64,000 nucleotides of DNA from Scolanthus callimorphus (GCA_033964015.1 CM066923.1:24812168-24876167), one strand, 5' to 3'; numbered from the stretch's first letter, positions 54,401 to 63,850 are shown. Translations and numbers: made by a program. The notes: generated by a model not told the origin, from the letters alone.

Positions 54401-57400
54401 ATGCTTACCTTGATGGCACCATCCGGAAGATGGTATTTGGCCCAGTGATTCATATCGAGTGAGTACGACACGTAGAAACTTTCCACCCACTGGTTAGCGT
54501 TTGGTCTTCCTTGGCACGCTATTTTGGTGATGGTGGTAGGCCGTCCAAGGTCAACCTGGAATCATTTCAATGTAAGATGTAAATGTATGCACTTGTATAC
54601 CGCAAATATCCAATTTTTTTTCAAATATCCATATTTATTTTTTCCTCGAGGGCACGGTAACGAATTCTGCATTCTGATTGGTTCTTAGAGAGCGCGCGCG
54701 CGGGCAATATTTTCCTATGTTTTACCATTTTTAGTAAAAAAAATATAGGTCAAACCCTGTCAGTAGCTCTTTAAATACTAGAACTTCCGGTTTAAGAATT
54801 CGGTTTAAGAATTGTCATTCTTATCACTCCTTATTGTCCTACCTGCAGCCACTCGTGTGCCGTGTTAGATTTTGGGATCCATGCAGAGCCATCGTTAAGT
54901 CTGCAGCGATACGCTTTCAGATTCGCATTGTGTTCAGTGGAAGCCGAGAAGGCGTTGTTGGGAAGTCTTCCGTCCTCGATTCCAAGTGGCGACCAGCACT
55001 GCTGATGAGCACCTATGATGGCAACAACCAGTTGTTAGGGAGGGAGGGAGGGAAGAAAAAAAAAAATGAAATAAAACAGGGGGATCAGCATTCATGAAAA
55101 CGCAAAAGGGAGGATCCCCCCCCCCCCCCCCCGTACCGATATTACAGAAAAATATCGGTAAGCTGGAAAAGGGCACCATACATTTGTACAGAAGTGACCC
55201 GGGCCACTTTCTCAAATCCTGGCTACGCCCCTGTTTCGGCTAGTCTTAATTGTGGCAAAAACAGCGGCATTAATGGGAGCCGGATAACTCTGGGACGCGA
55301 ATGCATATTGAAACAAAAAATTGTGCTTTCTGTTACCATAAGCTGGGCATCCATAGTACTCCAGTCTCATTGAGATATGCCCATGCCAAGTCTTGGGGTG
55401 AAGGCGAATCATACGAGCGAATACTGTTGGTCTGAAGTAGTTGCGAGTCGGGGTGTGGCGGTCACTGTTTCCGGGGAATGTCTATAAATTGATTACAAAA
55501 TTTAAGTGTTACAGATTAGGAATCAATCTGTAGAAGTGACGATTTTTCACATAAGTACACTTCTAGTAAAAGGGAGCATTCTGGAGCATTCTGCAATCTA
55601 ACGACTGAAGCTATAAATGACTGAAAGAAATATAGGAAATATATAAATGTAAACGGACTAAGACTTAGATAAATTATGGACACATTTTCTGCTGATCTAA
55701 AATTCAATGGTAGTCAGCCATGCGCATGACTTTGAAAAGCTGCAGGCACAGCTTCCAGTCGTACGCATGACTTTTCAAATGTACAGGCCAAGCTCATGAA
55801 CGCAGAACAGTACTTGTACAAAACTCTCACAACTTTTTTTTGCAGGCCTATAGGTTGTGTTCGGCACGGTAATGAGACATCAAAATTTTGGGGCATATAG
55901 AGAACTCGCTATGATATTTAATAATCATAATAATAATGACCAAATTTCTATAGCGCCATTTCCTGAAGCTCAATGGCGCTTTACAATTTCTCAAGTAACT
56001 AAAACGAAAACGTTTAACGAAACAAATTTACAGTTTAAATAGTAAAACGATCTCAAAACATAATAAAAAAATATAAATAAAATTTAAAATTAATGAAAAC
56101 TAACTTAATAAAAAATAACTTTAAAAAATAACTTAATATAAAAACTATAAAAACTAAAACTAATCATACATCTGTTTAAAAAGATGTGATTTTAGGTTGT
56201 TCTTAAAAATAGGCAATATGCTGCTATAATACTCTCTGGAAGAGCGTTCCAGAGTTTAGGTGCAGCACATGAGAACGCCCTGTGTCCATAACTGACAAGT
56301 TTTGATGGAGCCTTGCTTCGACAAATTTTTGGAAGCAGATCTCAAGCTCCTGGTGGGTTTATATGCATGGCTGTAGCATATTGGTGATATAGTTAGATGA
56401 GAATAAGTCTATTCTCTTTCTGGAAGCGAGAATGATTAGACCCGTTGTGAAGAGAAACACCGCAAACAGTCATATGATCCTTAGTGTGACCGGGAAGATT
56501 GAAGTGTCGGGCCACTGGTTTGTTAAGGTCATTTTTGTTCACATCATTGCGATGCTGGCAAAAGCGCGTAGAAAGCATTTGACCGGTTTGTCCTATATAG
56601 ATCATGCGGCAGAGGGAGCAAGTAATACAATATATGACGTTGGCGGTGGTGCAATCAAAGTGATCCGTGATGTTAAAAGACTCGCCGCTAGGGCCGAGGA
56701 TCCGGGTGGTGGAAACGACATGATCACACGTTGTGCATTTTATAGTACATTTGAAAGTGCCGGGCTGTAGACCGCCAGGCGTGAGAACGCCTCTAACAAG
56801 AGAATTGCGCAAGTTTCGGTCCCGCTTAAAAGAGAACAAAGGCGGCTTGGGGAAAATGGCGGCTGTTTCCGGGTCCCATAAATCTCAACCTTTGGTTGTT
56901 GTTGTTCATGTTCACGTCTCCGCCGACGCAGACCATCTAGTTTTCCCGTAAAACTAGTCATACCATTGTCTACCCCACTGCGACCACCAGAAGAAGAATT
57001 CTCAATTCTCTAAATGTGAGCCCTGGCCAGCGTAGTGTGGACGGAAGGCACAACCGTATAAAAAATTAGCCGTTTTCAAATTTAGCCGGCGTAGTGTGGA
57101 CAGGGCCTAAAATGAACACTTCCCATTCTCCTGCCATGGGAAATTCAGCTTTTCCCATGGACGGGTTTCTGAAGAAATTCCCTGTGAGCCCTGGCCAAAT
57201 AACCCCGAATTGTTTTGCTATATTTACCTAGAATAATGACCTTTAGGAATTTGGAGGTTTTGCCAGTAGATAAAATAGACATTTTAGAAACTTAGTGAAA
57301 ATACCACCATGCGACAGCCTGTTTGTTAGATGTACAAATTTTGAGAACGAAGCGATCTCATTATACATTTTTGAGGGTAGGTTAGAATTTTAGTTGTGTC

Positions 57401-60400
57401 CGCGGATGTCAAATTTTGCTCGATTTTCTCAGGCACTCGCTCTTAAATCGCCAGAATTGGATTTTAAGTCTGGATTTTAAGGGGCGCCGTAGACTATTGC
57501 TATCGTCTGCGTGAGTGAATCAAAGCCACGCTGTGGAAATATCATTGATTATATAGAGGATATTACATGGCCGCGCGGAGATACGAATTTTATCTTCGAG
57601 TGTTGAAAATTTTTAACACGAGAAGATAAAATTCGTATTTCCAAGCGGCCATGTAATGTTCTGTTTATTATAAAAACATCAATGAAATACCAAATTCAAA
57701 TTTTATTTTAGTTAAGCTTAAAAATCGAGCATTCAGCAAAGGCAAGTGTGATATTTTCACATGTGAAAATAGCAGTGAAGATATCAAGTTTTCGCGCGGG
57801 AGATCACCTGCTATTTCATTGGTGTTTATATAATAAGTGCAAATATTCGCGTTTCAACCGATTCACCTCAATTTTGGTGTGTAGCTTTCAATCGATATGC
57901 CCTTTCGAAATCAAGGAACAAATATTGCCAAATCGAAAATTTTGTTTTTGTGACGTCATCACTTTAGGACTCTATAAGAAGTAGGAACGTCTGTAACTTA
58001 TCCATGGCTGCAGAAATAACACTTGGAATTATTGGATTTTTGGTTTCTTACAATTGTGCACTTTCGTCTAACTACAAATCGGTCTAATGGCCATGCACAG
58101 TAGACGTGTGTACCCTAACGGTGCCTATGTTTGCTATCCGCAGGCACTTTATATTTAACACGAAAAGCACCAGCTTATAGCCACTGTTTATGCGCCCCTG
58201 ACGCGTCTCACTCACCCTAATCGCGCTGTTCTTCTTGACATACACCCAGTGAGTGCCATCTACGCTGTAAGAAACTTTGAAGGACTTTATCCACTGATCG
58301 GCGTCGTATCGTCCCTGCGTATTTACTGAGGTGATCCTATGGAGGGCTCCGAAGTCAACGGCGATGTGCTGATTGGCATTGCTAACTAAAATGGAATTAA
58401 CAGGAGGATTCGATCATCCAATGTAACGAACTTGGTGAAGTTGCTGTAATTACAATTTTTCGAAGAAGCAAAACGGAGCGATCTGATTTAAAATCATTGT
58501 ACAAGTCAAACCAAGTTAACATATGATTAAAGGCAAGATTTTATGAGGAGGTTGGAAAGTTTCTATACCCAAAGGACGATTTCAGCTATAACGCACGCGC
58601 GCGCTGCATGCCGGTAGATGTGGGCCATTTGTCGAACAAACTGTTAAAAAGCGCGCGCTGCATTCTGGTAGTTGTGGGACACGTCTTGGGCGTCGCTTAT
58701 AGCTGGAATCGTCCATTGCAATATCTTTTACAATCTGTTTGGAACATTTGGTGATGCAACACAAATCGTTCTGATTGGAAAATTTGCCGCGAGAGCAAGA
58801 AATGAGCTGGAAGCTGTATACTTTCTTACCTTTAGCAATCCATGTGGACTTGGCATTTAGTCTTCCTCGGCTTGCTACATAACTCCCGCTGTAGGCAGTT
58901 GTGGATGTCATAGCTGCGTTTGACACTCTTCCGTCCTCTACGCCCAGTGGCATTTTGCAGTTACCACCTACAGAACAAATGTTAATGTTACTACGATTTT
59001 CATAATTCTGCGCACTCCCACTTGACTGCGTTTTGGCTTCCGTCAATCAAACCTTTCAAGTCAAGTCCACGCAATAATGTTTTCTAAGTTTGGATTGCAT
59101 TTTACAGTGAAAACAATTCTGTTTTGAAGCCTATCTAGCCCCTATGAGATCATAAGATATAGAGCGGATTTCAGATGACCGTCGTGTTTGCAATTGGTTT
59201 GCTTTCTCATTGGCTGCTTATTTCTATCAACCAATCAAATTGCGAACTAATTACAAGCAAGGAATTACTAGCCAATTGGTTCGGCTCCTGATTGGCTGGG
59301 CTCTCAGAATGTTTAAGGCAAGGCTGTCGCAAAAATTGGTCGAAAAAACTTAGGGGGTGGTCTATATTCCAAAGTCTTAACAATATCATTGCAGAACAGA
59401 CTTCAAGTTGTAGAGGTTCACAAAATTGATATATTTTCGGTAGCGTTTCTATGGCAACATATAATGTGACCTTTGAACTCTGCATTTCAATGGTTTTTAA
59501 AAACTGCCTTTGTGGACAAGGAAAGGCTAAAATTGCTGATAATTTTGAAACGTGAAGTTATTCAGGTTGTGGCAGGCATCATTGATCTAATTGGATATGT
59601 TGACTTTATCAATAGGAACCCTCTTTTAGGACAAGTGAAATTTGATATCCTTTTAATGAACCCTTAGGTAAGTCCCTTTATTCGCAATAGAGAAATGTTC
59701 ACTAGCTATGCATTTTCCTTGTCTACAGTGGCAGTTTGTGAAAATGTTTAAACTGTGAGTTCAAAGGTCATATTTGACGTTGTCATAGAAACGTTATTGT
59801 AAATATGCTAATTTTGTTATTCCCTACAAGCTGAAATGATAACCGTAATGATATCTTCAAACGTATCGAATATAGACCACCCCCTAAGTTTTGTGACCAT
59901 CCGAGCGAGTGCCTTGCCTTAAACCTTCTGAGCTGGAAACCATTCAGCAGTAAGTTGTAATTACTCTTGTTTCTGATTGACTAGTGATTGCACAATTGCG
60001 TTTACTTTCACGATGGTCATCTGAAATCTGCTCTATCAAAGCCTCCGTGAATAAATGGCCCCAGAGTTGTTCGCTCACGTTTGGTTGACGGAAGCCAAAA
60101 CTCTCAAAATGGCGGCTCGTTTCATGCGCGATATTCCGTGCTTGGGAGCCTCGCCAGGGGCAAAGAGGGGGTATTTTTGAGGCATGTTTGAGGCATGTTT
60201 TGTTTGGCATGTTTGAGGTCAAAGAAATCGGCGAGTAACTGCTCGATAAAGGATAAAAAAGTGGGTGAGCGATCTCAAGCTCGTTATCAAAACACTCATC
60301 ACGTGATGCATCAAAACGATGATCATGCACGTGGTACAGAAAATCATTAGCCGGGGACTGGATGTCGAAGCGTCGTTTTACCACTCCTAACTGGTTTTCA

Positions 60401-63400
60401 TAGTATGTTGTCCCAGGGTAGTCCATTCAGAGAGGCTGTAAGCCTCCCTATCAACAGGAACCCTAGAAACGAAGTTGTGTCCTTACCTGCTCGACAGCCG
60501 TATAGCTCCACTCTTAACGCTACAAAGCCATTCCACGTGTGAGGCTCGAACATGACATATCTTGCTTCGATACGGGGATTCAACACATGTTCAACCACGG
60601 TGTTCGCGTCGACATTCGCGGCGAAAAGCTAGAAAACAGGAAGAACTGACATCAGATCACTAATTCTCTGGACACGAAGTGCCTTCAGCTTATAACAGTC
60701 AAAAGACATGAAGCGTCCCCCCCTAGAGTTGAATATTCAATTTATTATTTAAAATGTTATAGCCGTTGCAAATCGAAAACCTCTTCTCTGTCTATGATTC
60801 AATGCCAACGCACTTTTCGAGCAAAAATCGTGCAGAATGTTTTGAGAACTCAAGTGTATTCCAGAAAATCGAAAAATTACAAAATTTTAAATGTATTTGC
60901 TAATTGTTAATGATGGAGCATGGAAATTTTAGGATAGTTTTAAACTATCATCGAGTGAAATGTTTCAGTACGCAATTTGGGCTGATATACCTGTCACGTG
61001 TGGTCAGTCACGTGACATTTTTACGAGCCTTGTATCTCGTTAACGCTAAATGATAGCTTAGCAGCCAAAACAGTTCAGTATCCCTTGTAGAAGCCCTAAA
61101 TGTAATAACTGGCCCTAAGTGTAATAAAGGCCCCAAGTGTAATACGAAATGGCCCTACGTGTAATAAAGGCTCCAAGTGTAATAAAAATTGGCCCTAAGT
61201 GTAATAAAGGCCCCAAGTGTAATAAAAAGTGGCCCTAAGCGTAATAAAGGCCCCAAGTGTAATAAAAAGTGGCCCTAAGCGTAATAAAGGCCCCAAGTGT
61301 AATAAAAAGTGGCCCTAAGTGTAATAATGGCAATGACCATACAAACTTGCCCAAGGCCGGGTGCAATAGCATGATCACGTGATTCCATCGAGAGCGAAAA
61401 CATATAATTATTTCGAAAAGAACCTGAAGAACTTGCTCAAACCTACCCAAAGGTTGTGTAATAGCATGATCACTTAACCGAAAATAACTGATAGCGGCCT
61501 TTCTTTTTCTGGCAGGGTACCGATTTTTGTAAGTTCTCTAGAACAGATACAGTACTAATTAAAGTTGCAGATTTAAGGTCAGCTTCTCAAAGAGTAGAGC
61601 ACACACCTAGCCTCCAATATCAATATATTACAGTGATACCTCTAGCGGCCACCCTAGTATTGAGCAGCCACTTATTACACCGTCCCAAAATACCGTATTT
61701 GTCTCTAAAGTACTGCATTTTAATAAATCTATTCAGCGGCCAACCTCTCTAAAGCGGCCACTTGGCTCGGTTCCGAGGGTGGCAGCCAGGAGCCCCATAG
61801 CTGAATTCATGCTTTAAAAAAAATAGGGAAAAACACTCAGTTGAAATTGCGTGCGAAATTTTGGGGGATTTCTTTCGATAGTCACAATTTTGAAACAAAT
61901 TAATAATGCCAATTTACTCATGGTTCTTTCCAAAATAATTATATCAGTTATATGTTTTCGCTCTGGATGGATGGTCATTGCCATTATTACACTTAGGGCC
62001 ACTTTGTATTACATTTGGGGCCTTTATTACACTTAGGGCCACTTTTTATTACACTTGGGGCCTTTATTACACTTAGGGCCAATTTGTATTACACTTGGGG
62101 CCTTTATTACATTTAGGGCCAGTTATTACATTTAGGGCTTCTACATCCCTCCTACTTCCTCATTAGCATTCATGGATAGAACCCCTGACCAGCAAGCTCG
62201 AGAGGGAGACCTAATGAGTCAGCAAGAGGGAGGGCGGGTGGGGTGAACTCCACTGGATCCGCCATCCGACTGCTAAATTCTACCAAGTCATTATGCACAT
62301 CACGGCGAGATGCGCACTCGCCGCAGTAGAACAGTGCACATATCCTTAGCCTTAGATCCGCCACCGAACTGCTCAATTCGAGTGTAGACGCCAAGTGACA
62401 ACTGAATATATTATTCAAAATGCCAATGAGTCATTATGAGGGATCATGAATATGCAACAAGTTTGAAATAGTACAATGTTTCTATTGCTGAGACCTATCC
62501 ATTTTCACGAAAGTTGTATAGTTAGATCATTAGATGCTTCCCGTAAACCGGAAAAGCAATTTACTGTTTAGCCATGTGACATGCTTGTGACATCACTCTG
62601 TACTAAAAAATGGCACCAAAATCTTAAGTTCATCGACTTTTATCACTGTACCAAAAATTCGCAAATTTTGCGTTTTTTTTGGGACTAGCCCCAAGTCCAT
62701 AAATTCATTACTAATTTATGAGCGTGCGACCCAATCAGAACCTCATAATAGCGGTCACATGGATGCACTGTTAACCCCAATACAACTCAAGTAGGGGTTA
62801 TAAATTATTAAACATAGTGGCTAATTAAAATGCAAGGTTTATAACTAGAGATGAGGCGGGTTATATCTAGTTATAAACCTTGCGTTTAATAATTAGTCAT
62901 TCAATTCAATTCATCAACCCTCTGCATTTCCCTGAAGAATATCAAATCTCTTCCCGCCTTAAGTTTGTAAGGTGGGTTATAATAGAAATAAAGACCTATA
63001 AATAACAAAGTAAACCGTGTCAAGTGTGCATTAAATGCCCAATACAGATCCCCCGCTCATAAAATCTCTACTACTTAGAATCCTTAAAGGTAGGAGGTCA
63101 CACAACTGCGCAGCTGTTCTGCGCATCTCAAAACAAAGAAATATCGTCCCGTAACGATGGCCAGCGAAGTTACGCCTTGCCTTTTATTCAAAAAGAATTT
63201 TACTCAAACTTGTTAGGGCCCCAATAATAGCACTTTTGCCGGAGACTGAAAATTCGCGACTCCATTCTATTGAGTTGTGGTGAGGGGCGATAGTGGTGTT
63301 ACCTTATCTTGACTGTATTGTTTATATCGAGCCCAGTGTGTCCCATCAAGACTTGAAGACAGATAATAAGACGTCACGTAATGTGCGACATTGTAGCGGC

Positions 63401-63619
63401 CCTGAGTGGCACATCTTGTGATGCTCATGATATTTGACAAGTCGATCTTTAACCACTGTCTGTTGTTCTGAACCTTAGCAAGCCATGCGCCCCCACCAGC
63501 GTGACTATTGAGTCGTCCATATTTAGGGAGAAAGGAATTGCTATAGGGGGTCGAGGATGTCAATGAGCTGAGGGGAATTCGATGGTCTTGCATTCCGACG
63601 GGAACTGCACAGCTATGAA
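42396..63619 (-). CDS. Second multi-discoidin gene, inverted copy of gene 1, 5' end outside the window
   Basis: Exons in transcript order: 63619-63303, 60628-60487, 58967-58830, 58385-58216, 55481-55337, 55012-54843, 54555-54409, 53667-53526, 51569-51388, 49217-49074, 43844-43701, 42428-42396. They equal gene 1 exons 6 to 17 in order, phase and length, except for exon 6 (two codons longer) and exon 14 (one codon shorter). Four complete discoidin domains (2 to 5) and the same ten-residue tail are encoded without stops or frameshifts. Domain 1, the acidic segment and the signal peptide must lie beyond position 64000. The product is probably secreted with the same binding role as gene 1. Protein differences are unevenly spread: one residue in each of exons 11, 13 and 16, but about eighteen plus a two-residue length change in exon 6. 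The intact frame argues for a functional paralogue, not a pseudogene. Confidence 0.87.
43123..43226. repeat. Palindromic element (AGTCGCC...GGCGACT)
   Basis: TAAATATCGGCGAATAG and CTATTCGCCGATATTTA arms with GAGG-rich centre, in intron 16 of gene 2. Confidence 0.55.
43701..43844 (-). CDS. Gene 2 exon 16: discoidin domain 5, C-terminal part
   Basis: [15 protein letters not shown] to VEVYGCSAQ. By direct comparison I count three base differences from gene 1 over 144 nt, only one of which changes a residue (final Glu to Gln). Confidence 0.86.
44885..46080. repeat. Large tandem repeat, unit about 385 bp, three and a part copies
   Basis: Each unit starts near ACAAATTCCAAGAACCACTC (about 44895, 45284, 45669 and, diverged, 46029). 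Shared words are CTCGTCATGGTACTT, CAGTTTTTCCACAA and CATATCTCCAATG. It lies in the large intron 15 of gene 2. No long frame is conserved between units, so probably not coding. Confidence 0.7.
46672..47145. repeat. Direct repeat of about 240 bp, two units
   Basis: Both units contain AAAGATGCGGGCTAAAACTG and GTGTCTCCGACTACGTAAGA, then TACAGTCAAACC and GGAATGGGAGGA. A second pair of direct repeats (TTGCTACGAAACGTCACGAA type) follows at 47145-47290. Paired split repeats could be ends of a tyrosine-recombinase retroelement; this is a guess. Confidence 0.55.
47145..47290. repeat. Direct repeat of about 75 bp, two units
   Basis: GCTACGAAAAGTCATGAAAA and GCTACGAAACGTCACGAAAA, each followed by TACTGGGC- or TACTAGGC-type sequence and CATGACAGTTA. 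Confidence 0.55.
47416..47612. mobile_element. MITE family C, full copy
   Basis: GACCCCGTCCACACTACACC and complement at 47592-47611; inner CGTTTTCGTATTG and CGTTTTCGGCG words. Confidence 0.65.
48350..48430. repeat. Single ancestral unit of the gene 1 minisatellite
   Basis: AGGAGCCTCCATCATCTATT and GGGCGCCCAAAGCACAG, followed by the flank TAGATGAATCTATTTTTAGA that also borders the gene 1 array at 17480-17510. Confidence 0.6.
48740..48990. mobile_element. ATCGC/GCGAT MITE in intron 15 of gene 2
   Basis: CATATCGCGCGGTGCGAACG and GGCCGTTCACACCGCGCGAT are inverted arms; counterpart of 16755-17140. Confidence 0.55.
49074..49217 (-). CDS. Gene 2 exon 15: discoidin domain 5, middle
   Basis: IQFDEPIAISKVAMQGR, MYSFDGTAW, donor GTG|GTATGT. 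Six residues differ from gene 1. Confidence 0.86.
49589..49792. mobile_element. MITE family A copy in intron 14 of gene 2
   Basis: GAGCAGATCTCGTATGATTG and complement CATAGTCATACGAAATCTGC; middle CCGCACCGCGACCG. Confidence 0.65.
49912..50440. repeat. 22-bp satellite, about 24 units
   Basis: Unit TGCGTTCTATCGCGTCTGTG plus CT, varying at C/T and TGC/GAGC. The 22-base period leaves all three plus frames open (a 22-residue peptide repeat in each); these are artefacts. The array ends in CTAGTGTAGACC, and its flanks ACGCAAGCGCAGG and CACAAGCGCATGGGAACGCA match the MITE core at 4626-4911. Confidence 0.85.
50738..51135. mobile_element. Palindromic MITE, about 400 bp, intron 14 of gene 2
   Basis: GATATCTTTGACAGAACCCA at the left, complement TGGGTTCTGTCGATATC at the right. 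Arms continue through CTAATTGATCCGTCTTTAAG and its complement near 50992-51012. Confidence 0.65.
51205..51385. mobile_element. MITE family B, full copy beside exon 14 of gene 2
   Basis: CACAGGGAATTTCTGC at the left, GCAGAAATTCCATGTG at the right, with ACCATGGGAAATTCAGCTTT inside. Its right edge touches the exon donor. Confidence 0.65.
51388..51569 (-). CDS. Gene 2 exon 14: discoidin domain 5, N-terminal part
   Basis: [19 protein letters not shown] to NDANQWLQ. One codon shorter than gene 1 in the loop between KASS and ASRG. Donor CAG|GTATAC with the same palindromic MITE adjoining it. Confidence 0.86.
51940..52175. repeat. Imperfect inverted repeat
   Basis: CATTTCAAAGTTTGAAATTTC in the centre; arms GAAAGAGCTTGTCGGAGACA and TCGTCAGAAAGTGC with TTTTGTCGTTCTCTGAA. 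Edges uncertain. Confidence 0.4.
52800..53515 (+). mobile_element. Degraded LINE reverse transcriptase 3' remnant
   Basis: Pieces in shifting frames read FELNAKKTNCMLIS, HFKYLGSYISSDG and later LSCRLRLFGHVARNEK. These are the K-T-x-x-M, F-x-Y-L-G-S and R-L-x-x-x-G-H-V-A-R landmarks of LINE reverse transcriptases before the C-terminus. Several stops and frameshifts. It lies antisense in intron 13 of gene 2 and ends just before exon 13. Confidence 0.6.
53526..53667 (-). CDS. Gene 2 exon 13: discoidin domain 4, C-terminal part
   Basis: [14 protein letters not shown] to IELYGCHI, donor TAG|GTAAGC. Acceptor TATTGGCAG. Only the final residue differs from gene 1. Confidence 0.86.
54409..54555 (-). 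CDS. Gene 2 exon 12: discoidin domain 4, middle
   Basis: [30 protein letters not shown] at AAG|GTAAGC. Three residues differ. Confidence 0.86.
54843..55012 (-). CDS. Gene 2 exon 11: discoidin domain 4, N-terminal part
   Basis: [19 protein letters not shown] to AHEWLQ, donor CAG|GTAGGA. A single residue (Ala to Gly) differs from gene 1. Confidence 0.86.
55337..55481 (-). CDS. Gene 2 exon 10: discoidin domain 3, C-terminal part
   Basis: TFPGNSDRHTPTRN to LEYYGCPAY, donor ATG|GTAACA. Three residues differ. The intron before it holds a Penelope-like fragment. Confidence 0.86.
55870..56392. repeat. AT-rich dispersed repeat next to the Penelope fragment
   Basis: TATAGCGCCATTTCC and CAATGGCGCTTTACAAT edges, a long A-rich stretch, then TGGAAGAGCGTTCCAGAG. 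Repeat-like in style; no coding sense established. Confidence 0.35.
56393..56962 (-). mobile_element. Penelope-like retroelement fragment with GIY-YIG endonuclease
   Basis: The minus-strand frame (56839-56393) starts FKRDRNLRNSLVRG, as at the reverse transcriptase end, and then has IYCITCSLC...YIGQTGQ, RFCQHRNDV and PVARHFNLPGH. These are the Cys-containing linker and GIY-YIG signature of Penelope endonucleases. The frame ends at LILI. Reverse transcriptase proper is absent. It lies sense in intron 9 of gene 2; gene 1 keeps only the matching edge in the same intron. Confidence 0.72.
57035..57108. mobile_element. MITE family C fragment
   Basis: GTAGTGTGGACGGAAGGC and CGTAGTGTGGACAGGGCC with TTTTCAAATTTAGCC; both ends in the same orientation, so a partial or rearranged copy. 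Confidence 0.45.
57112..57190. mobile_element. MITE family B, half copy
   Basis: AATGAACACTTCCCATTC, CCATGGGAAATTCAGC and CCATGGACGGGTTTCTG with AATTCCCTGTG end. Confidence 0.55.
57550..57655. repeat. Palindromic element GGCCGC...GCGGCC
   Basis: CATGGCCGCGCGGAGATACG and GAATTTTATCTTC pair with GAAGATAAAATTC and CGTATTTCCAAGCGGCCATG; loop about 25 bases. Confidence 0.6.
58216..58385 (-). CDS. Gene 2 exon 9: discoidin domain 3, middle
   Basis: [26 protein letters not shown], donor AGG|GTGAGT. Three residues differ from gene 1. Confidence 0.86.
58830..58967 (-). CDS. Gene 2 exon 8: discoidin domain 3, N-terminal part
   Basis: [19 protein letters not shown] to STWIAK, same shifted phase 1 donor (AAAG|GTAAGA) as gene 1. 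Six residues differ. Confidence 0.85.
59160..60035. mobile_element. MITE with AGAGCGGATTTCAGATGACC ends, TA target
   Basis: Left 59161-59186 and right 60009-60034 are near-perfect complements flanked by TA. Interrupted by a second element at 59312-59922. Confidence 0.65.
59312..59922. mobile_element. Nested TTAA MITE
   Basis: TTTAAGGCAAGGC at the left and GCCTTGCCTTAAA at the right, with inner inverted words CTTAGGGGGTGGTCTATATT and complement. TTAA at both ends suggests piggyBac-type insertion into the outer MITE. Confidence 0.65.
60487..60628 (-). CDS. Gene 2 exon 7: discoidin domain 2, C-terminal part
   Basis: LFAANVDANTVVEHV to VELYGCRA, acceptor TTTTCTAG, donor CAG|GTAAGG. Eight residues differ from gene 1. 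The upstream CCCCTT microsatellite of gene 1 is absent here. Confidence 0.86.
60690..60860. mobile_element. Partial copy of the ACAGTCAAAAGACATGAAGC MITE
   Basis: Left end followed by AGAGTTGAATATTCAATTTA and GCAAATCGAAAAC; the right end is lost. In intron 6 of gene 2. Confidence 0.6.
61085..62147. mobile_element. 1.06-kb element with mirrored subterminal tandem arrays
   Basis: Outer ends GTAGAAGCCCTAAATGTAAT and complement at 62128-62147. The left arm has about six units of GGCCCTAAGTGTAATAAAGG with CCCCAAGTGTAATAAAAA (about 40 bp); the right arm has about three inverted units. The middle has no coding sense. Confidence 0.65.
62812..62905. repeat. Hairpin TGCAAGGTTTATAACTAG
   Basis: TTAAAATGCAAGGTTTATAA and complement TTATAAACCTTGCGTTTAA, short central loop. 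Confidence 0.6.
63303..63619 (-). CDS. Gene 2 exon 6: discoidin domain 2, N-terminal and middle
   Basis: [15 protein letters not shown] to SSSLDGTHW, undivided as in gene 1. The segment between GRLN and the AW of the core is two residues longer and Gly-rich. Donor AAG|GTAACA. Confidence 0.86.
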
Positions 63620-63777
63620 CTGAAAAGAAAACGTGACAAAGTTGATCAAATACAATCTGAGAAAGACTGGTTTTCGTCCCACCGAGTGGTTCGCATATTT
63701 CCCCTGAAGCACGGCCTTTGCTAGTTTGCTTTTTTTTTATCCAAGAAGGCATACTAGAAATACCTATTATAATCCAA

Positions 63778-63850
63778 CTTTGCTGGCGGGCACTGATACT
63801 TTGCTGGCGAGCATACTTTGCTGGCGAGCATACTTTGCTGGCGAGCATCG
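63778..63850. repeat. Tandem repeat TTTGCTGGCGAGCATAC, four units
   Basis: About 19-base units, the first diverged. Followed at 63885-63940 by a hairpin with ACGGGCTCTATTAATATATT and its complement. Confidence 0.7.

Noticed and set aside
56432..56770. Plus-strand 112-codon frame
   Set aside because: Antisense shadow of the Penelope GIY-YIG fragment.
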